Assembly: GCF_046630445.1 (NCBI RefSeq) | Contig: NC_092340.1 | Location: 34,184,001-34,248,000, forward strand | Source: Rutidosis leptorrhynchoides | Taxonomy: Eukaryota > Streptophyta > Magnoliopsida > Asterales > Asteraceae | Direction: 5' to 3' | DNA length: 64,000 bases | Part shown: one piece after another, positions 34,874 to 46,488 of the stretch | Position numbering within the stretch: the first letter of the stretch is position 1 | How the letters are laid out: each line of letters begins with the position of its first letter | Translations under genes and position numbers: made by a program | Notes under the pieces: generated by a model | Told to the model about the DNA's origin: nothing | The model's input: only the letters and a program-made list of their open reading frames with translations | The model's database searches: none

Positions 34874-35250
34874 GGTGTTGTTGAGGAACATGTTTTCCAA
34901 CCTTCTGTCCCTTTGTGTTTATACTTCTATTGCACCTCCTATTGTTGTTTGCCTAATGTCCTAGGGATGCTTCTGTTTGGTTCCAGTTTAAAGAATAAAA
35001 ATGGTAGATTTAATATGAAGAATCCAGTGTTGTTTCTACGTCTCGAGACGGTTATGGGGTAGGTTCGTCGGGTCCTATTCAAAAAGGATTTTTTCAAGAT
35101 TTGACGGACTAGGGTGTTATTCCTCAACCTTTGGGTATAAGTGAAAAATCCTCCAAATACGCTTTTCCGAATCGAAACGGCAAGTGGGTTTGCATAGATA
35201 AGGTTGACGGGATGACTTCACGTCCGAACGAAAGAAATCAGAAGGGACGT

Positions 35251-35996
35251 TCTTAGACAGGTTTTTTTTTTTTTTTTTTTTTACTTGGGTCAATTTATTA
35301 TTTTTTATAGTTGATTAGATTGTTGTATGAAGCGCTTCTATTTTGAGTCTTTTTTTCTTCCGTTTCGTTTAGTTTGATGTGGACTTATCACTCGCTTTTG
35401 TCTGTGTGACTCGGTTAGAGATACCTAGGCCTAGGTGTTGGTTGCATCCCTAGCAAGTTCGTTTTAGTGAGACGTTTTTGTTTCGATTAATTGCATCGTT
35501 TCATAGGTTCCTTCATTTTTTTATGAAGGTTACCTAAATTTAATAGTAATCATTATTTTTGTCCAAAAAACACTGGAATTCATCATCTAATTCATCATCT
35601 AACTAAACATTTTTTTTAAAGATATCTTACACATTCACTTTTAGACAATAAACCAGGATAGTTCAATTTAGTGTAGCATTGTCTGTTTAGGGTTTAGTAT
35701 TTTGTAGGGTTTCATGATTTTCTAAACATGGTTATGTTTGTCACCTTCACAAATCGTTATATGGCCTTTAACAGACTTCTCGAGGCTTGATTTCATCAAA
35801 TTGCCTTGTACACACTCCAACTTGGATTTGCTCGTTGTTTAGACTGCGGAGGATTATAAGACAGTAATTTAGGGTTAGGATAGTTAAGTTTAATATCATC
35901 TAACTGTTTTATGGGTTTAGAGTTTTCTTACAGTTTCACTGTATAGTATAGATAACACAAAAATCACACACACACACACACATATATGTATATATG

Positions 35997-36055
<59 letters not shown>

Positions 36056-36169
36056 TTAGAGAAACCCCTCGATAACGCTAGAACAATAACAAGGTCCAAA
36101 CGTAAGTTTTTTATGGAACAAAATTTGTTTTCTTAATTGTAAATCCATTAATCTGAAACGTAAAATATA

Positions 36170-36246
<77 letters not shown>
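35251..36246. other. Non-coding stretch with T22 and two (TA)n tracts
   Basis: T-run at 35261-35282; T-rich 3'-UTR-like sequence to about 35560; (CA)n then (TA)n at 35967-36053; (TA)n at 36174-36246. No gene found. Confidence 0.5.
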
Positions 36247-36248
<2 letters not shown>

Positions 36249-36334
36249 GATGCGGGAGTTTCTAACCTTTGATGGTACTGCCAACGTCAATGCGATTTGC
36301 GAAGGTTTCGGAGAATTTTCTCAACATTCGATAA

Positions 36335-36426
<92 letters not shown>

Positions 36427-36516
36427 TATTGTCGAATGTTGAGAAAATTCTCCGAAACCTTCGCAAATCGCATTGACGTTGGTAATACCATCAAAGGTTA
36501 GAAACTCCCGCATCGA
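36247..36516. repeat. Near-perfect hairpin, arms about 95 bp, (TA)n loop
   Basis: Left arm 36247-36342 (starts TCGATGCGGGAGTTTC) and right arm 36422-36516 (ends GAAACTCCCGCATCGA) pair with only about two mismatches, around (TA)n at 36337-36422. It is a MITE-like foldback; if transcribed, the RNA would be a strong dicer substrate. No target duplication is clear because a second (TA)n abuts its left side. Confidence 0.85.
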
Positions 36517-37439
36517 CTGAGGATCGAACATGAGTTGACAGTATCCAAGTTAAATCTCATCTCATGCCATTTAAGTTAGACTTCGGTGGTAAGCCAAGTT
36601 ACTATTCGTCACATTATGGTAGCTTTTTCATTTTCCCATCAGCACTCAAGAGTATTTATGAAATTACTTTCACGCCATGAGATATCTAACCCCTACCTTC
36701 CTTTACCCTTTCCATCTATTCTTCGTTGGAATCTTCTCGATCTTTTGCCCGAATGTTTCCCTTCGTTATCGCCTTCTCTAGCACTTGGTTATGGCGATTT
36801 TTCATTACAATCATTGAATGTTTTATACACTTTTTCCATCACAAAGATTGAAAAATAAAAAGTACGTTGTAGATGGACCAACTTAAGACAATGACACGTG
36901 ATCAGTAATGGTACAACATTATAAGTGCTTAAAGGACAAGCAGAACAAACACATATTATCCGAATTAATTCCATAATATCGTATCCTCAAATGGGTATCA
37001 TCAACATATGAAAGCTTATCCCAAACAATATACTCCGTAATATGTTACTGATGTCGTTGATTAGATAAGTAAACATTAAATTAAATTAATGATTAAAGGA
37101 GGTATGAATGATTAGATATCGTATTCTTAAATGGCTATATGCCTATATGTACATCTTGAATATTGTATATAGCTACATGCATGTTTAATGTCCAATGACG
37201 TAATGAGTGAGACATCTTTAATATAAATGGCACAAGCTCTCGAGTTCAAGTCTTGTTATTCTCAAAGTCACAATCGTTGAATGAATTAGGTATTACTTTT
37301 TCATACTCCGTATTATTTATAAGTAGTCATGTAATTTAGTCAATGTGCTGGTTATATAACAAATACGGAGTATACATGTCGATGAATGGTCTTCTAAATA
37401 CGTATTTTCTTAATTTATCTATATATTTATATGCACTTT
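36517..37439. other. Intergenic, nothing firm
   Basis: No gene recognised. A B-box-like GAGTTCAAGTCTTG near 37231 may be a SINE remnant. ATACTCCGTA-type motifs near 37035, 37310 and 37365 are short and unexplained. Confidence 0.4.
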
Positions 37440-38116
37440 TGTTGGAAAATTACGGCCTCACTAATTCCCAATTAGAGGCGAAGCTAGGATTTACAGATGG
37501 AGGTGACTTAGTCGTTAATCGGATGATTACAGAAAAGGTTACATTAACCAGCCATAACATTATATTTGATATTTGAGCCTTGAGGGAGGCTTAAAAATAT
37601 TTGTACATAATAATATAAATGAAACTTGAGTCTCGATTGAACTTTGGGGGAAGCTGAGCACCCCTCAGTCCCCCCTTGTCTCCGCCCCTGTAAACGCTCA
37701 ATACAAAATAGTAAAGAAATAAGAACAATCCACAACACAAGAATTTAACATGAAAACTCCAAAACAGGAGAAAAACTACGAGCCCACAAAGACAGAAATA
37801 CACTATATCACAAATTGTTAAATGACATAGACGACTCTCTAAAGGCAAATACACTCTTCAAAGTATTTAACTAATACCACTCTCAAACAAGGGTAAGAAA
37901 GAAAAAAATAATCAAATACTTAAAGTGTATTGATTGGTGCAAGTTGGAATGAATCCCATAAGCTCCTTTTATAACCAAGTCACCCACCTCGAACTTCTTC
38001 CTCCCACCGATGTGGGACAACTTCATTTTATATTCAAAGAGGATACTCCTCTTTTCTTCCATCCACCAATGTGGAACAAGTAACCATATCATTTACTATC
38101 AAAAATAACATCAACA
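37440..38116 (-). repeat. Copia 3' LTR, carrying a small MULE-like insert
   Basis: Matches 39657-40115 except for an extra of about 220 bp near 37472-37691. In the sense direction it is preceded by the tract AAATGTGGAGATT at 38117-38129. Confidence 0.85.
37472..37691. mobile_element. Short MITE in the Copia LTR (GGGGCGGAG-type end)
   Basis: Absent from the sister LTR, so it is a later insertion. Left end TTAGAGGCGAAGCTAGG, right end TCTCCGCCCCTGTAA, resembling the MULE-like element at 33791. The target duplication is unclear. Confidence 0.6.
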
Positions 38117-38717
38117 AATCTCCACATTTTTGATAAAAATAGATAACCATACTTCCACATTGGAAAGATAACCGACGCAGATGCTTCCTCGACGACAACT
38201 TCAAGATCCTCATCTCCATGTCGTTGACATTATCTCCTAAGAGATAAAAATTTGCATCCTCATCGAACATTGTCAAAACCGACAATCATTGTCTTCACAG
38301 ACAATTATACTCTAAAAAGAATTATCATACTCCACCGTAAGAGTATAACCACTTAGAAGATCCCATTCTAAGAATTTCACCTCGGCACATGTTGAATAAC
38401 CAGCTGAACATTTACGGTGCAACTTCCCCGTTTGGCTTTTCCGGAAGTTCCATCAGCTTCAACATCAGTTTCCACCACACAACCTGCACCAATGCCAAAC
38501 CAGTGCCCATGTGCAATTGTAAAACCGCTAACGAACATTCCTTTCCGTGGTGGTGCGGACACACAATGAGGATGACTTGACTTCAGAGGAATTCATCATT
38601 CTCCGTAACAACGGAGACAATGTTAGCGCCTTTGGAGCCATTTGCCGAATTAGCTCCACCTGGACAATTAATCCTTACATGTCCAGTGTTCCTGCACTTT
38701 CAGCATACCAGATTCTT

Positions 38718-39365
38718 TTAAGAGTTTCTCTTCCGCCTATCCGAACACAACAGTACTGTACTTTCTGATGACGAGACCCCATTACCTTCCAGTCTTTTCT
38801 CCTCAGATAGGAGCTTGCTTGTAACGTCTTCAAATTTCAGAGTTTCTTTCCCATACATCAAAATAGGTTTCATGTGTTCATAGGACGATGACAAAGATAA
38901 TATCAACCTCAAAGCTTTATCTTCATCTTCCATTTTAACTCCAATAACCTCAAGTTCTGAAATAATACCATTAAGAATACTCAGATGATCTGAAATCTTT
39001 GAACCCCCATCCGTACGCAAAGTATGAAACTGTTCCTTAAAACACAACCGATTTGAGATGCCCTTGCCATGGTACAACTGCTCCAACTTATCCCGAAGTT
39101 CCTTAGCCGTTGATAACCCGTGCACATTTGCAAGCACATTCTTTGCAAGACACAAACGAATCGCACTTGCCGCCCTCAAATCCATATCATCCCATTCTTC
39201 TTCATCGAACTTACAGCTAGAATCACTGCCAGAAACAAAGGTTGGTTTACCTTTCAAAGCCTTGTGTAAACCGGACTGAATCAACACATTCTTGACTTGA
39301 ACTTGCCACACGCCAAAATTGATCCTCCCATCAACATCAAACGTCATCGGAGTGAACTTCGACAT
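38718..39365 (-). CDS. Copia gag (UBN2-type), 215 aa
   Basis: A capsid-like gag of the Copia superfamily: the N-terminal FTPMTFDVDGRINFGVWQVQ is the usual start, then a helical core (GLHKALKGKP, DLRAASAIRLCL, DKLEQLYHGKGISNRL) and LILSLSSSYEHMKPIL. Starts at the first ATG, about 280 bases inside the primer site. No pol domains follow, so the element depended on others. Traces of a knuckle-like segment follow downstream. Confidence 0.85.
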   Translation of the reverse strand: MSKFTPMTFDVDGRINFGVWQVQVKNVLIQSGLHKALKGKPTFVSGSDSSCKFDEEEWDDMDLRAASAIRLCLAKNVLANVHGLSTAKELRDKLEQLYHGKGISNRLCFKEQFHTLRTDGGSKISDHLSILNGIISELEVIGVKMEDEDKALRLILSLSSSYEHMKPILMYGKETLKFEDVTSKLLSEEKRLEGNGVSSSESTVLLCSDRRKRNS

Positions 39366-39641
39366 CGTATCCGTATCTTATGAACAACAGTTTCTCTGAT
39401 TTTGCTCACGTTTCAACTGGCAGACAGATGTAGTGGAGAGGCAGGATCCGTTAAATTGGAAAATCCATCACCCGGTCCACTACAAATTCTTGACACCACT
39501 TACTCCGAATTAGAAAAAATATTGTCGAACCAGATACCTTATACGATCAATAGAACTCGTTACTAATGTGGACGATCCACTCCCGTGACAACCACGGAGC
39601 ATGCTCCAACTCCTATAACCGAGACCCCCCGTCAAACCTGA

Positions 39642-39653
39642 CGCTCTGATACC
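39642..39653 (-). other. Copia primer-binding site (initiator-Met tRNA)
   Basis: The minus strand reads TGGTATCAGAGC three bases from the right LTR, fixing the orientation. Confidence 0.85.
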
Positions 39654-39656
39654 AGT

Positions 39657-40335
39657 TGTTGTTAAATTACGTCCTCACTAATTCCCAACAAACGCCCAAT
39701 GAAAAACAGTAAAGAAATAAGAACAATCCACAACACATGAATTTAACATGGAAACTCCAAAATAGGAGAAAACCCACGGGCCCCCAAAGAGAGAAATACA
39801 CAATATCACAAATTGTTACAATGACATAGACGACTCTCTTAAGCCAACTACACTCTTCAAAGTATTTAACTAATACCACTCTCAAACAAGGGTAAGAAAG
39901 AAAGAAATAATCAAATACTTAAAGTGTATTGATTGGTGCAAGTTGGAATGAATCCCATGAGCTCCTTTTATAACCAAGTCACTCACCTCCAACTTCTTCC
40001 TCTCACCGATGTGGGACAACTTCATTTTATATTCAAAGAGGATACTCCTCTTTTCTTTAATCCACCAATGTGGGACAAGTAACCATATCATTTTCTATCA
40101 AAAATAACACCAACAAATCTCCACCTTTTTGATAAAAGTAGATAACCATACTTCCACATTGCAAAGATAACCGACACAGATGCTTCCTCGACGACAACTT
40201 CAAGATCCTCATCTTCATGCCGTTGACATTATCTTTCAAGAAATAAAACTTTGCATCCTCATCGAACATTGTCAAAATCGGCAATCATTGTCTTCACACA
40301 GACAATATCATTTTCTATCAAAAATAACACCAACA
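39657..40335 (-). repeat. Copia 5' LTR plus duplicated internal tail
   Basis: Full LTR 39657-40115; then 40116-40304 repeats the internal 3' end (compare 38117-38305, including TCTCCACCTTTTTGAT), and 40305-40335 repeats the LTR end (ATATCATTTTCTATC ... CACCAACA). Confidence 0.8.
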
Positions 40336-40340
40336 ACTTC

Positions 40341-41422
40341 TTAAAACGTACATGTTCTCCTAATCTGCACAAAGTTATAATTCAGGAAAATAACCTCTAA
40401 ATTTATACGTTTAGTATCATAATTTAATAATAGTGCGATTTTAGTGAAATTAAGTAGAGAGAATCAATTGCCTTAAAGTGAGATATATGATCAAGCTTGA
40501 GTTAAGTTGAGAGAGGCTATTTGGACCCCTACGTAATCATTCTTATTACCTTATTATTATTATATATAATATATAATATATAATATATATATACTTTATA
40601 TTTACGGAGTATATATTTAGCTAATTTCTTCTACGCATAAGTCAACTAACACCTTTGACCTATTGAGTAGCTACTTTATTCTGTTTTGGGAATGTTTATA
40701 ATTTGTGTTAACGGCTTTCGGAAAGTGCATGTTTTGTCTCGTCTCATTTGATCTTAGAGTGGTGTTTTCGAGTGGGTTTCTATTAGCTAGTTTTGTTTGT
40801 GTAATATTTTAGATAGTTTAATATCTTTTCGCTCAATATTTTGTTGTTAGTTCGGGTTGTGCTTGTTTGTTCTTTCCTTCCTTCCGGTTGTATCGTTGTG
40901 GGCCTTCATCGTCTCGATAAATTACATGTCCTTTTTATGAGGTTCACGTTATCTCGAAGAGAAAAAAGTAACACTTTTGAGTCCATATAATACTAAACCA
41001 ACTAAAATTAATGAGCCTTTTGATTTATTTAGATCTCAAAATGTAAGCATGAAAGTATAACAAGAATAATGTTAAACGTAGTCTTTAAATTATGATTAAA
41101 TATACTATATATGTAGTATCACTTAACTTAAAGTTATCATGAATAAATATTGATTGATACCAACTTTAATTCAATTCAGTTTATAAATTTAATTAGAGAT
41201 AATTATGATATTGGTTCTCAATGTTCACCTAAAAATTCATGGATGAACGTAAAGTATTTTTTAAACATGGATGACCCTAATGTTTAAAATTGCTGCGATG
41301 TTGGTACTTGAATCTAACGAACGTTAACAAATGCCAAACACATGAGGGTATGTTCGTCATTTCATCATCTTCATCACCTCTATCTTCATCTCTAATATTT
41401 TCATCTTTGTCTCCATCTTAAT

Positions 41423-41497
<75 letters not shown>

Positions 41498-41636
41498 GAA
41501 TAAAAAATCATAAACACTAAATCTTAATCTTCAATAACACCTACAATTTACAAACACTAAATCAAACTAAATTTCTAAATCCTAAACCAAATTCTAAATT
41601 TACAAATTAAAAAACCCTAAATTTACATACTTATCC
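40341..41636. other. Intergenic with (TA)n; possible retroposon 3' UTR
   Basis: No gene. 40700-40960 is T-rich and reads like a LINE 3' UTR but lacks a clear tail. (TA)n at 41425-41495. An inverted counterpart of 41210-41360 (low-copy text around ATTTTGTCATT) seems to lie near 42540-42720, but it is diverged. Confidence 0.4.
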
Positions 41637-41671
41637 TTTTTTTTTTTTTTTTGAACAACGGGCAAAGCATA

Positions 41672-41758
<87 letters not shown>

Positions 41759-42215
41759 CAAATGTACAACGATAGTAAAACCGATGAGCAGCTAGGGGCC
41801 GAAAACAATACTTACAAGACCCAAAGCCACTCGCAAATCAAAAAACTAATACAACGAAACTTTGAACTAACAAACAAATACTACATAACATATTAACCAA
41901 TTCCAGTTATGTTGTTAGACGAAACCCCGAAGAAAACCATTGATGCCGCTCTAAATTTGCCTTCTTGAGACGATTAGTGATCCAACTAAAGCTGATTGTG
42001 CCTCGGAGAGAATACTAGGGATACTCCAATCTTTCTTTTTGAACACTTTATTATTTCTAGCTTTCCATAGCGAGTAACGACATACCCATTTCACCGGCTC
42101 CCATATTTTTCCCCGTATTTTGAATAGGAAACAAAGATGGAATCGGGGAACAGGGGGTCCAACAAGTTGCGCACCAATTGTAAACCCTTGGGGCCGACAA
42201 CACTACAATTATCCT
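41637..42215 (-). mobile_element. LINE 3' end fragment with internal (TA)n(CA)n
   Basis: Begins with T16 (poly(A) on the minus strand). The minus-strand translation near 41960-42110 shows WVCRYSLWKARNNKVFKKK, the plant LINE ORF2 tail signature. A (TA)n(CA)n tract at about 41677-41758 lies inside the 3' UTR. Confidence 0.65.
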
Positions 42216-43364
42216 ACAGAAGGTATGTTAAACTGTTTGTTATCTAGCTTTTTAGACGTTAAATGATATTTTCTTCAAGAGATTATACACTCATGAATCC
42301 AGGTTTGTTTGTTTTTTCATTTTATTTTAGGTTGAATAATTATATATGAAAAACCATGCTTTTTTTGCAAAACTTGCAACACTAGAAATTTTTAGGCAAA
42401 CATTAATTTACAAATTTTAATTTGATTTACGATTTAAAAATTTGATTTGATTTAGTGTTTGTAAATCGTAGATGTTATTAAAGATTACGATTTAAGGTTT
42501 ATGATTTTCAAAGAAATGATGAAGATGAATACAGATGATGAAAGATGGAATGGCAAATTTACCCTTATGTGCTTGGCATGAGGTGACTTAATGAAATATA
42601 GTTAATCGGGTATCAATCACGCAACAATTTCAATTATTAAGGTCATTCACGTCATGAAAATACTTTAAGTTCATCCATGAAACTTTAGACAAATATTAAG
42701 GACCAATTACGTAATTTTGTCATTTGAATATAGTAAGTTAATTTAACGTAAGCCTAAAAGGTACGTTTTGCATATCTGTTTATATACGGGTTAACAAAAA
42801 TTTCAAATCATTATTATTTAAAACGATAATTACCTCGTTATATACTTTACTAAAATCAAATAATCATTTGTCTAATGTTTTCAAAGTGATATTTCAACAA
42901 TAAAAACTACACGAAAAATGGCATTTGTGATGATCTTTTAATCACAACTTATTGTTATTTGGTCACTAATTGTACTATCTAGTTACCATTTAAAAAGTCG
43001 TCATTAAATTTTGATCACTATATGGTACTAGTGACCAAACAAATAGTCGCCATCATTAGAGCTTGTTTGGTGAAAATAGTTGAAACTGGAACTATCTTGT
43101 AGATAGATACAATTCATTGTTAGAGCTAGCTAGAGTTTATTTTTTAAGCCGGAAGCTACAACTGATTGTTTTTATAAATGTTTGTCAAATTAAATGGAGC
43201 TGAAGCTTATAGGTTTAGATTAACTAAAAAAACAATAAATGATATAGTAAATAATTATATTACGAGTAATTATGTAATTTCTAATTTCATTAGTTAGAAA
43301 CTTAATACTGCAAATAAGTACTTTATGTAGATGGATTAATAATAATAACCCTAAAAACAAACAA
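42216..43364. other. Intergenic with remnants of DNA-element ends
   Basis: ACTACACGAAAAATGGCATTTG at about 42907 resembles CACTA ends, and AGAGCTTGTTTGGTGAAAA near 43068 resembles hAT MITE ends. Neither has a partner that I could confirm. Confidence 0.35.
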
Positions 43365-43407
43365 ATGGTGAGAGAGAGTATTAGGAGAGAGAGTCACAAA
43401 TATACAC

Positions 43408-45219
43408 ATGGTGAAGGCACTTCAAGGCGAGATCGACATAATGGGGGGTTTTCAAGATCGGTTAACAAGGCTATTCGGAATTCATTTGACGTCATTCATG
43501 TTCTTCAACTTCCCGGAGAATTGGGGTGTGGCGGATATGTGGAAAATTTTCAAGACATACGGTGATCTCAGGGACATCTACCTGGCCGGAAAAAAACTAA
43601 GAAACGGCCAAAGATTTGCTTTCGTGAGATTTGGCAACGTGAAAGATGCTGGGTTACTGCTTAATCACCTGGGAAAGATTTATTTCGACGGCAACCCCAT
43701 CAGGATTTTCAAGGCTATAGAAAGAGAAAATGCAAAGGATGATGGTGCTGCCAAACGAAACCCTAACGTGAACAGCACTTTTAGGGGTCACTTTAATGCA
43801 TTTAGAGATGATAGAAGGTATAATGATGTTGCTGGGAAACAGTATGATGATCTTAGGGAGAAACTTCAAGAGAAGGATTTAAGAGAAAGGCTACAAAAAA
43901 GGGATTTAAGAGAAAGATTGGATAATCTCCGAGCTAGATTCCACAACAATGAGCAACCCAATCTCAACAATAAGGACAGATTTCGGTCTACATCAAGGGA
44001 CAACCACGATATCGGGAAAAGTTTAGTAATGAGGGAGAAAGATTGCAACTTGCACCTGACCAAAAGGACGGTTATTTGCACCGTCAGGAACTGGGACATT
44101 ATCGATCAATTCGAGGATCTTTGCAAAGCAGAAGGACTTACAAATTGTGATGTGAAATATTTGGGGGGTATAGAATTCATGTTAATTTTCTATTCTACGG
44201 TTGAAGCAGAAAGAGTCCTAAACAATAAAGGTCATGCTCTTCACAAATGGTGCAATCATGCATGCTTTCTAAAGCATAATCCATGGATAAATAGGGTTTT
44301 AGTTTGGATGGAAATTAGAGGTGTACCGGTAATTGCTTGGAATACTGATACATTCAAAAGAATTGCTAATTTTTGGGGGGATGTTATCGAGACTGATAAC
44401 TGCGAAATTAATGGCATGAACCAAAATCTTAATGTTGGATGGGTTCTTGTTCATACAAGGAATGCAGACTACATTAAGGATTGTGTTAGTCTTTCGTTTC
44501 AAAACACTGTGATTCATGCATATGTCTCGGAGGTCCCAAGTAAAAGGATTCAGATGAACATCTGTAACCATGATGATGAAGTAGATGGCATTAATAGTCC
44601 TAAGATTAATAAGTCCGATCACTCTGATTGTTCAGATGATGAGTACATCGATGATACTCTCGATAACTCAGATTTTGAAGATGATGACTTCAATCACAAC
44701 TTCGAAGATGAACGTGTGCTTGAAGAAGATATTCCTAGGGTTAATGAAACATGTGCAGACAAGGTAGTTGATGAAGCATTGGGATGTGTGGGGTTAGAAA
44801 GGGATATCCAAGATAATAATGATGAAGATAGCAGGCGTGAAGAGGTGGTGCAGAGTCCCAATAATCCTAACCCTAATGACAACGGTTTGTGTTCTCCAGG
44901 CAACTCTCTGTCTTCCAAGAAGTGTGATACTTTTAACGCCAATAAGCTGGATACGGGTATTGATGTGAATTACGTGGGCCAAAGCCCAAATCAGGTTTCA
45001 CCTGGCCCAACTTCGAGTGGTCCATCATGCACTAGCCCAACATCAATCTTCTCTAATATTGGGCCTAGCTCTGCTGTGGCCCAACCATCTAATAATGAAT
45101 TGAATTCTGAATCCAATGACACGAACCAGGTTTCTGAGACAAAGCAACCAAATCAAAGCCCAAGCATTCGAGCTGAAGCACAAAGAGAAACACCAGCTAC
45201 GAAATCGAGGAAAAATTAG
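43408..45219 (+). CDS. LINE ORF1 protein with RRM domain, 603 aa
   Basis: Nucleic-acid-binding ORF1 of a plant L1-like LINE. An RRM fold lies at about residues 27-105 (TSFMFFNFPENWGVADMWKI, then RFAFVRF as RNP1-like). A charged Arg/Glu/Lys segment with LRERLQKRDLRERL repeats follows (about 155-195), then a second conserved block about 215-370, an acidic stretch near 395-470, and a Pro/Ser-rich end. ORF1 proteins coat LINE RNA for reverse transcription (known). The N-terminus is uncertain: an overlapping frame from 43365 also starts with ATG, but the RRM lies in the frame chosen. The frame used by the next 90 codons (to 45493) differs, so the C-terminus may have been altered. Confidence 0.8.
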   Translation: MVKALQGEIDIMGGFQDRLTRLFGIHLTSFMFFNFPENWGVADMWKIFKTYGDLRDIYLAGKKLRNGQRFAFVRFGNVKDAGLLLNHLGKIYFDGNPIRIFKAIERENAKDDGAAKRNPNVNSTFRGHFNAFRDDRRYNDVAGKQYDDLREKLQEKDLRERLQKRDLRERLDNLRARFHNNEQPNLNNKDRFRSTSRDNHDIGKSLVMREKDCNLHLTKRTVICTVRNWDIIDQFEDLCKAEGLTNCDVKYLGGIEFMLIFYSTVEAERVLNNKGHALHKWCNHACFLKHNPWINRVLVWMEIRGVPVIAWNTDTFKRIANFWGDVIETDNCEINGMNQNLNVGWVLVHTRNADYIKDCVSLSFQNTVIHAYVSEVPSKRIQMNICNHDDEVDGINSPKINKSDHSDCSDDEYIDDTLDNSDFEDDDFNHNFEDERVLEEDIPRVNETCADKVVDEALGCVGLERDIQDNNDEDSRREEVVQSPNNPNPNDNGLCSPGNSLSSKKCDTFNANKLDTGIDVNYVGQSPNQVSPGPTSSGPSCTSPTSIFSNIGPSSAVAQPSNNELNSESNDTNQVSETKQPNQSPSIRAEAQRETPATKSRKN

Positions 45220-45606
45220 AAAAAGGAAAGCAATTGATAATTCAGCAATTGATAATTCAGACGTTTTATGTGTACACCTAAAGGGAATCAACTCTTCAAA
45301 AATCACATCGAAGATCAGAAGCCAAGTTAAGAAGGATTGTTGTTGGGCAAGCATCCGCAAATGGAAATCATCATCAAGAATGATGAACTTAAAGAGCGTC
45401 GCCAGAAGAAACAAGATTAACCAGGAACCTTTGAGATCTAGATGTTCATCGTGCAATCAGTCATCCTCAGGTATCAATTGCACTTTAGAATAGACTTTTG
45501 ATTCGGTTAACAGTGAGGGTGTTCGTGATTATGGTATCAAATTAGGTCTAAAATAGAAGGCAAAGCCTTCTGCTCTATAAGTTATACCATTCTTTTCGTT
45601 TCTTTC

Positions 45607-46488
45607 TTGTTTCCAATGAAGGTTATTTCTCTAAATGTCAGAGGGTTTGGGTCGAGTAAGGGTATTGATAAATTTGGTTGGGTTAAAAACATTATTAGAA
45701 AGGAGAAACCACATTTTGTTGCCATTCAAGAATCTAGACTGAATTTAATCGACAGGAAGTGGGTCAGCTCTTTGTGTGGATTCTCTGAATTTGATTTTAT
45801 TCAGCAGGAGAAGGTGGGTAATTCTGGTGGTCAACTCCTCATTTGGGATTCTAATTATTTTGAAGCGATTAGTATTATTAGGTTTGATCATGTACTAGGA
45901 GTTTGTGGTACATGGAAGTATTCGGGTTGTAAACTCAATGTGATTAATGTTTATGGGCCTCATGACGACCAAAATAAACAAAAACTTTGGGATTGTTTAT
46001 CAAAGTTGCTTGAACACCATGATGTTGATAATGACGTTGCTTGGTTATTATGTGGAGATTTCAACGAGGTTCGCGAACAAGGTGAAAGATTCAACTGTGA
46101 GTTTCTTGAGTATAGAGCTAAGAGATTTAATGATTTTATAAACAATAGTTGTTTGATTGAGATTCCATTGGGTGGTAGAAGTTTCACTCGGGTAAGCGAC
46201 GACGGTCTAAAATTTAGCAAGTTGGATCGGTTTTTGGTTTCCGGTAAATTTTGTATAGAGTGGGGTAATCTTATGGCAATAGCTTTGGAAAGAGAACATT
46301 CGGACCATTGTCCAATTGTTTTAAAAGATGAAGATATTAACTTCGGCCCTAAACCATTTAAGATGTTTGATGCTTGGCTTGATGAGAAGGATATTGATGA
46401 GGTTATTATCGATGCTTGGAAGGAGGACGTGAAAATTACGAGTCGGAAAGATTGTGTATTTAGGAACAAGCTTAAAAATGTTAAATAA
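45607..46488 (+). CDS. LINE ORF2, endonuclease part, 293 aa to an in-frame TAA
   Basis: Apurinic-type endonuclease that nicks target DNA for LINE insertion. Visible catalytic motifs are SLNVRG (N), AIQESR (E), VYGPH, LCGDFNEV (DFN), TRVSDDGLKFSKLDRFL and SDHCPI (SDH), all present in order. The frame stops at TAA (46486-46488) and reads on without a shift, so this copy carries a premature stop between endonuclease and RT. Start chosen at MFPMKVISLNVRG, the usual ORF2 beginning. Confidence 0.85.
   Translation: MFPMKVISLNVRGFGSSKGIDKFGWVKNIIRKEKPHFVAIQESRLNLIDRKWVSSLCGFSEFDFIQQEKVGNSGGQLLIWDSNYFEAISIIRFDHVLGVCGTWKYSGCKLNVINVYGPHDDQNKQKLWDCLSKLLEHHDVDNDVAWLLCGDFNEVREQGERFNCEFLEYRAKRFNDFINNSCLIEIPLGGRSFTRVSDDGLKFSKLDRFLVSGKFCIEWGNLMAIALEREHSDHCPIVLKDEDINFGPKPFKMFDAWLDEKDIDEVIIDAWKEDVKITSRKDCVFRNKLKNVK

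Larger units (their letters stand above)
33601..35250 (+). pseudogene. Decayed coding sequence in pieces, split by a MULE-like element and a LINE end
   Basis: Coding-like pieces at about 33635-33790, 34429-34551 and 34874-35230 have a common GC level and follow one another once the two insertions are set aside. Recognisable stretches are GHPIYGVKTEILSEALNRNG and VLARKGVIDSACNNLNLAPE. I do not recognise the protein; a LINE ORF1-like origin is possible. Damage is advanced. Confidence 0.35.
37440..40335 (-). mobile_element. Non-autonomous Copia-type element with compound 5' end
   Basis: LTRs at 37440-38116 and 39657-40115 (TGTTG...CCAACA on plus) enclose a 1.5-kb internal region with a gag frame and initiator-Met primer site, but no protease, integrase, RT or RNase H. 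Sense is minus. Beyond the right LTR lies a second copy of the internal 3' end with its polypurine tract (40116-40304), then the terminal 31 bases of an LTR again (40305-40335). Outer flanks ACTTT (37435-37439) and ACTTC (40336-40340) match at 4 of 5, so the whole composite appears to have inserted as one unit. Sampled LTR divergence is about 4 percent. Confidence 0.8.

Noticed and set aside
36586-36974. Frames of 61-90 codons after the hairpin
   Set aside because: No similarity to known families and no splice or start context that supports a gene.
37220-37260. Possible SINE B box
   Set aside because: No matching A box, tail or target duplication.
42900-43100. CACTA- and hAT-like terminal motifs
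   Set aside because: No partner ends or duplications could be matched, so no element is called.
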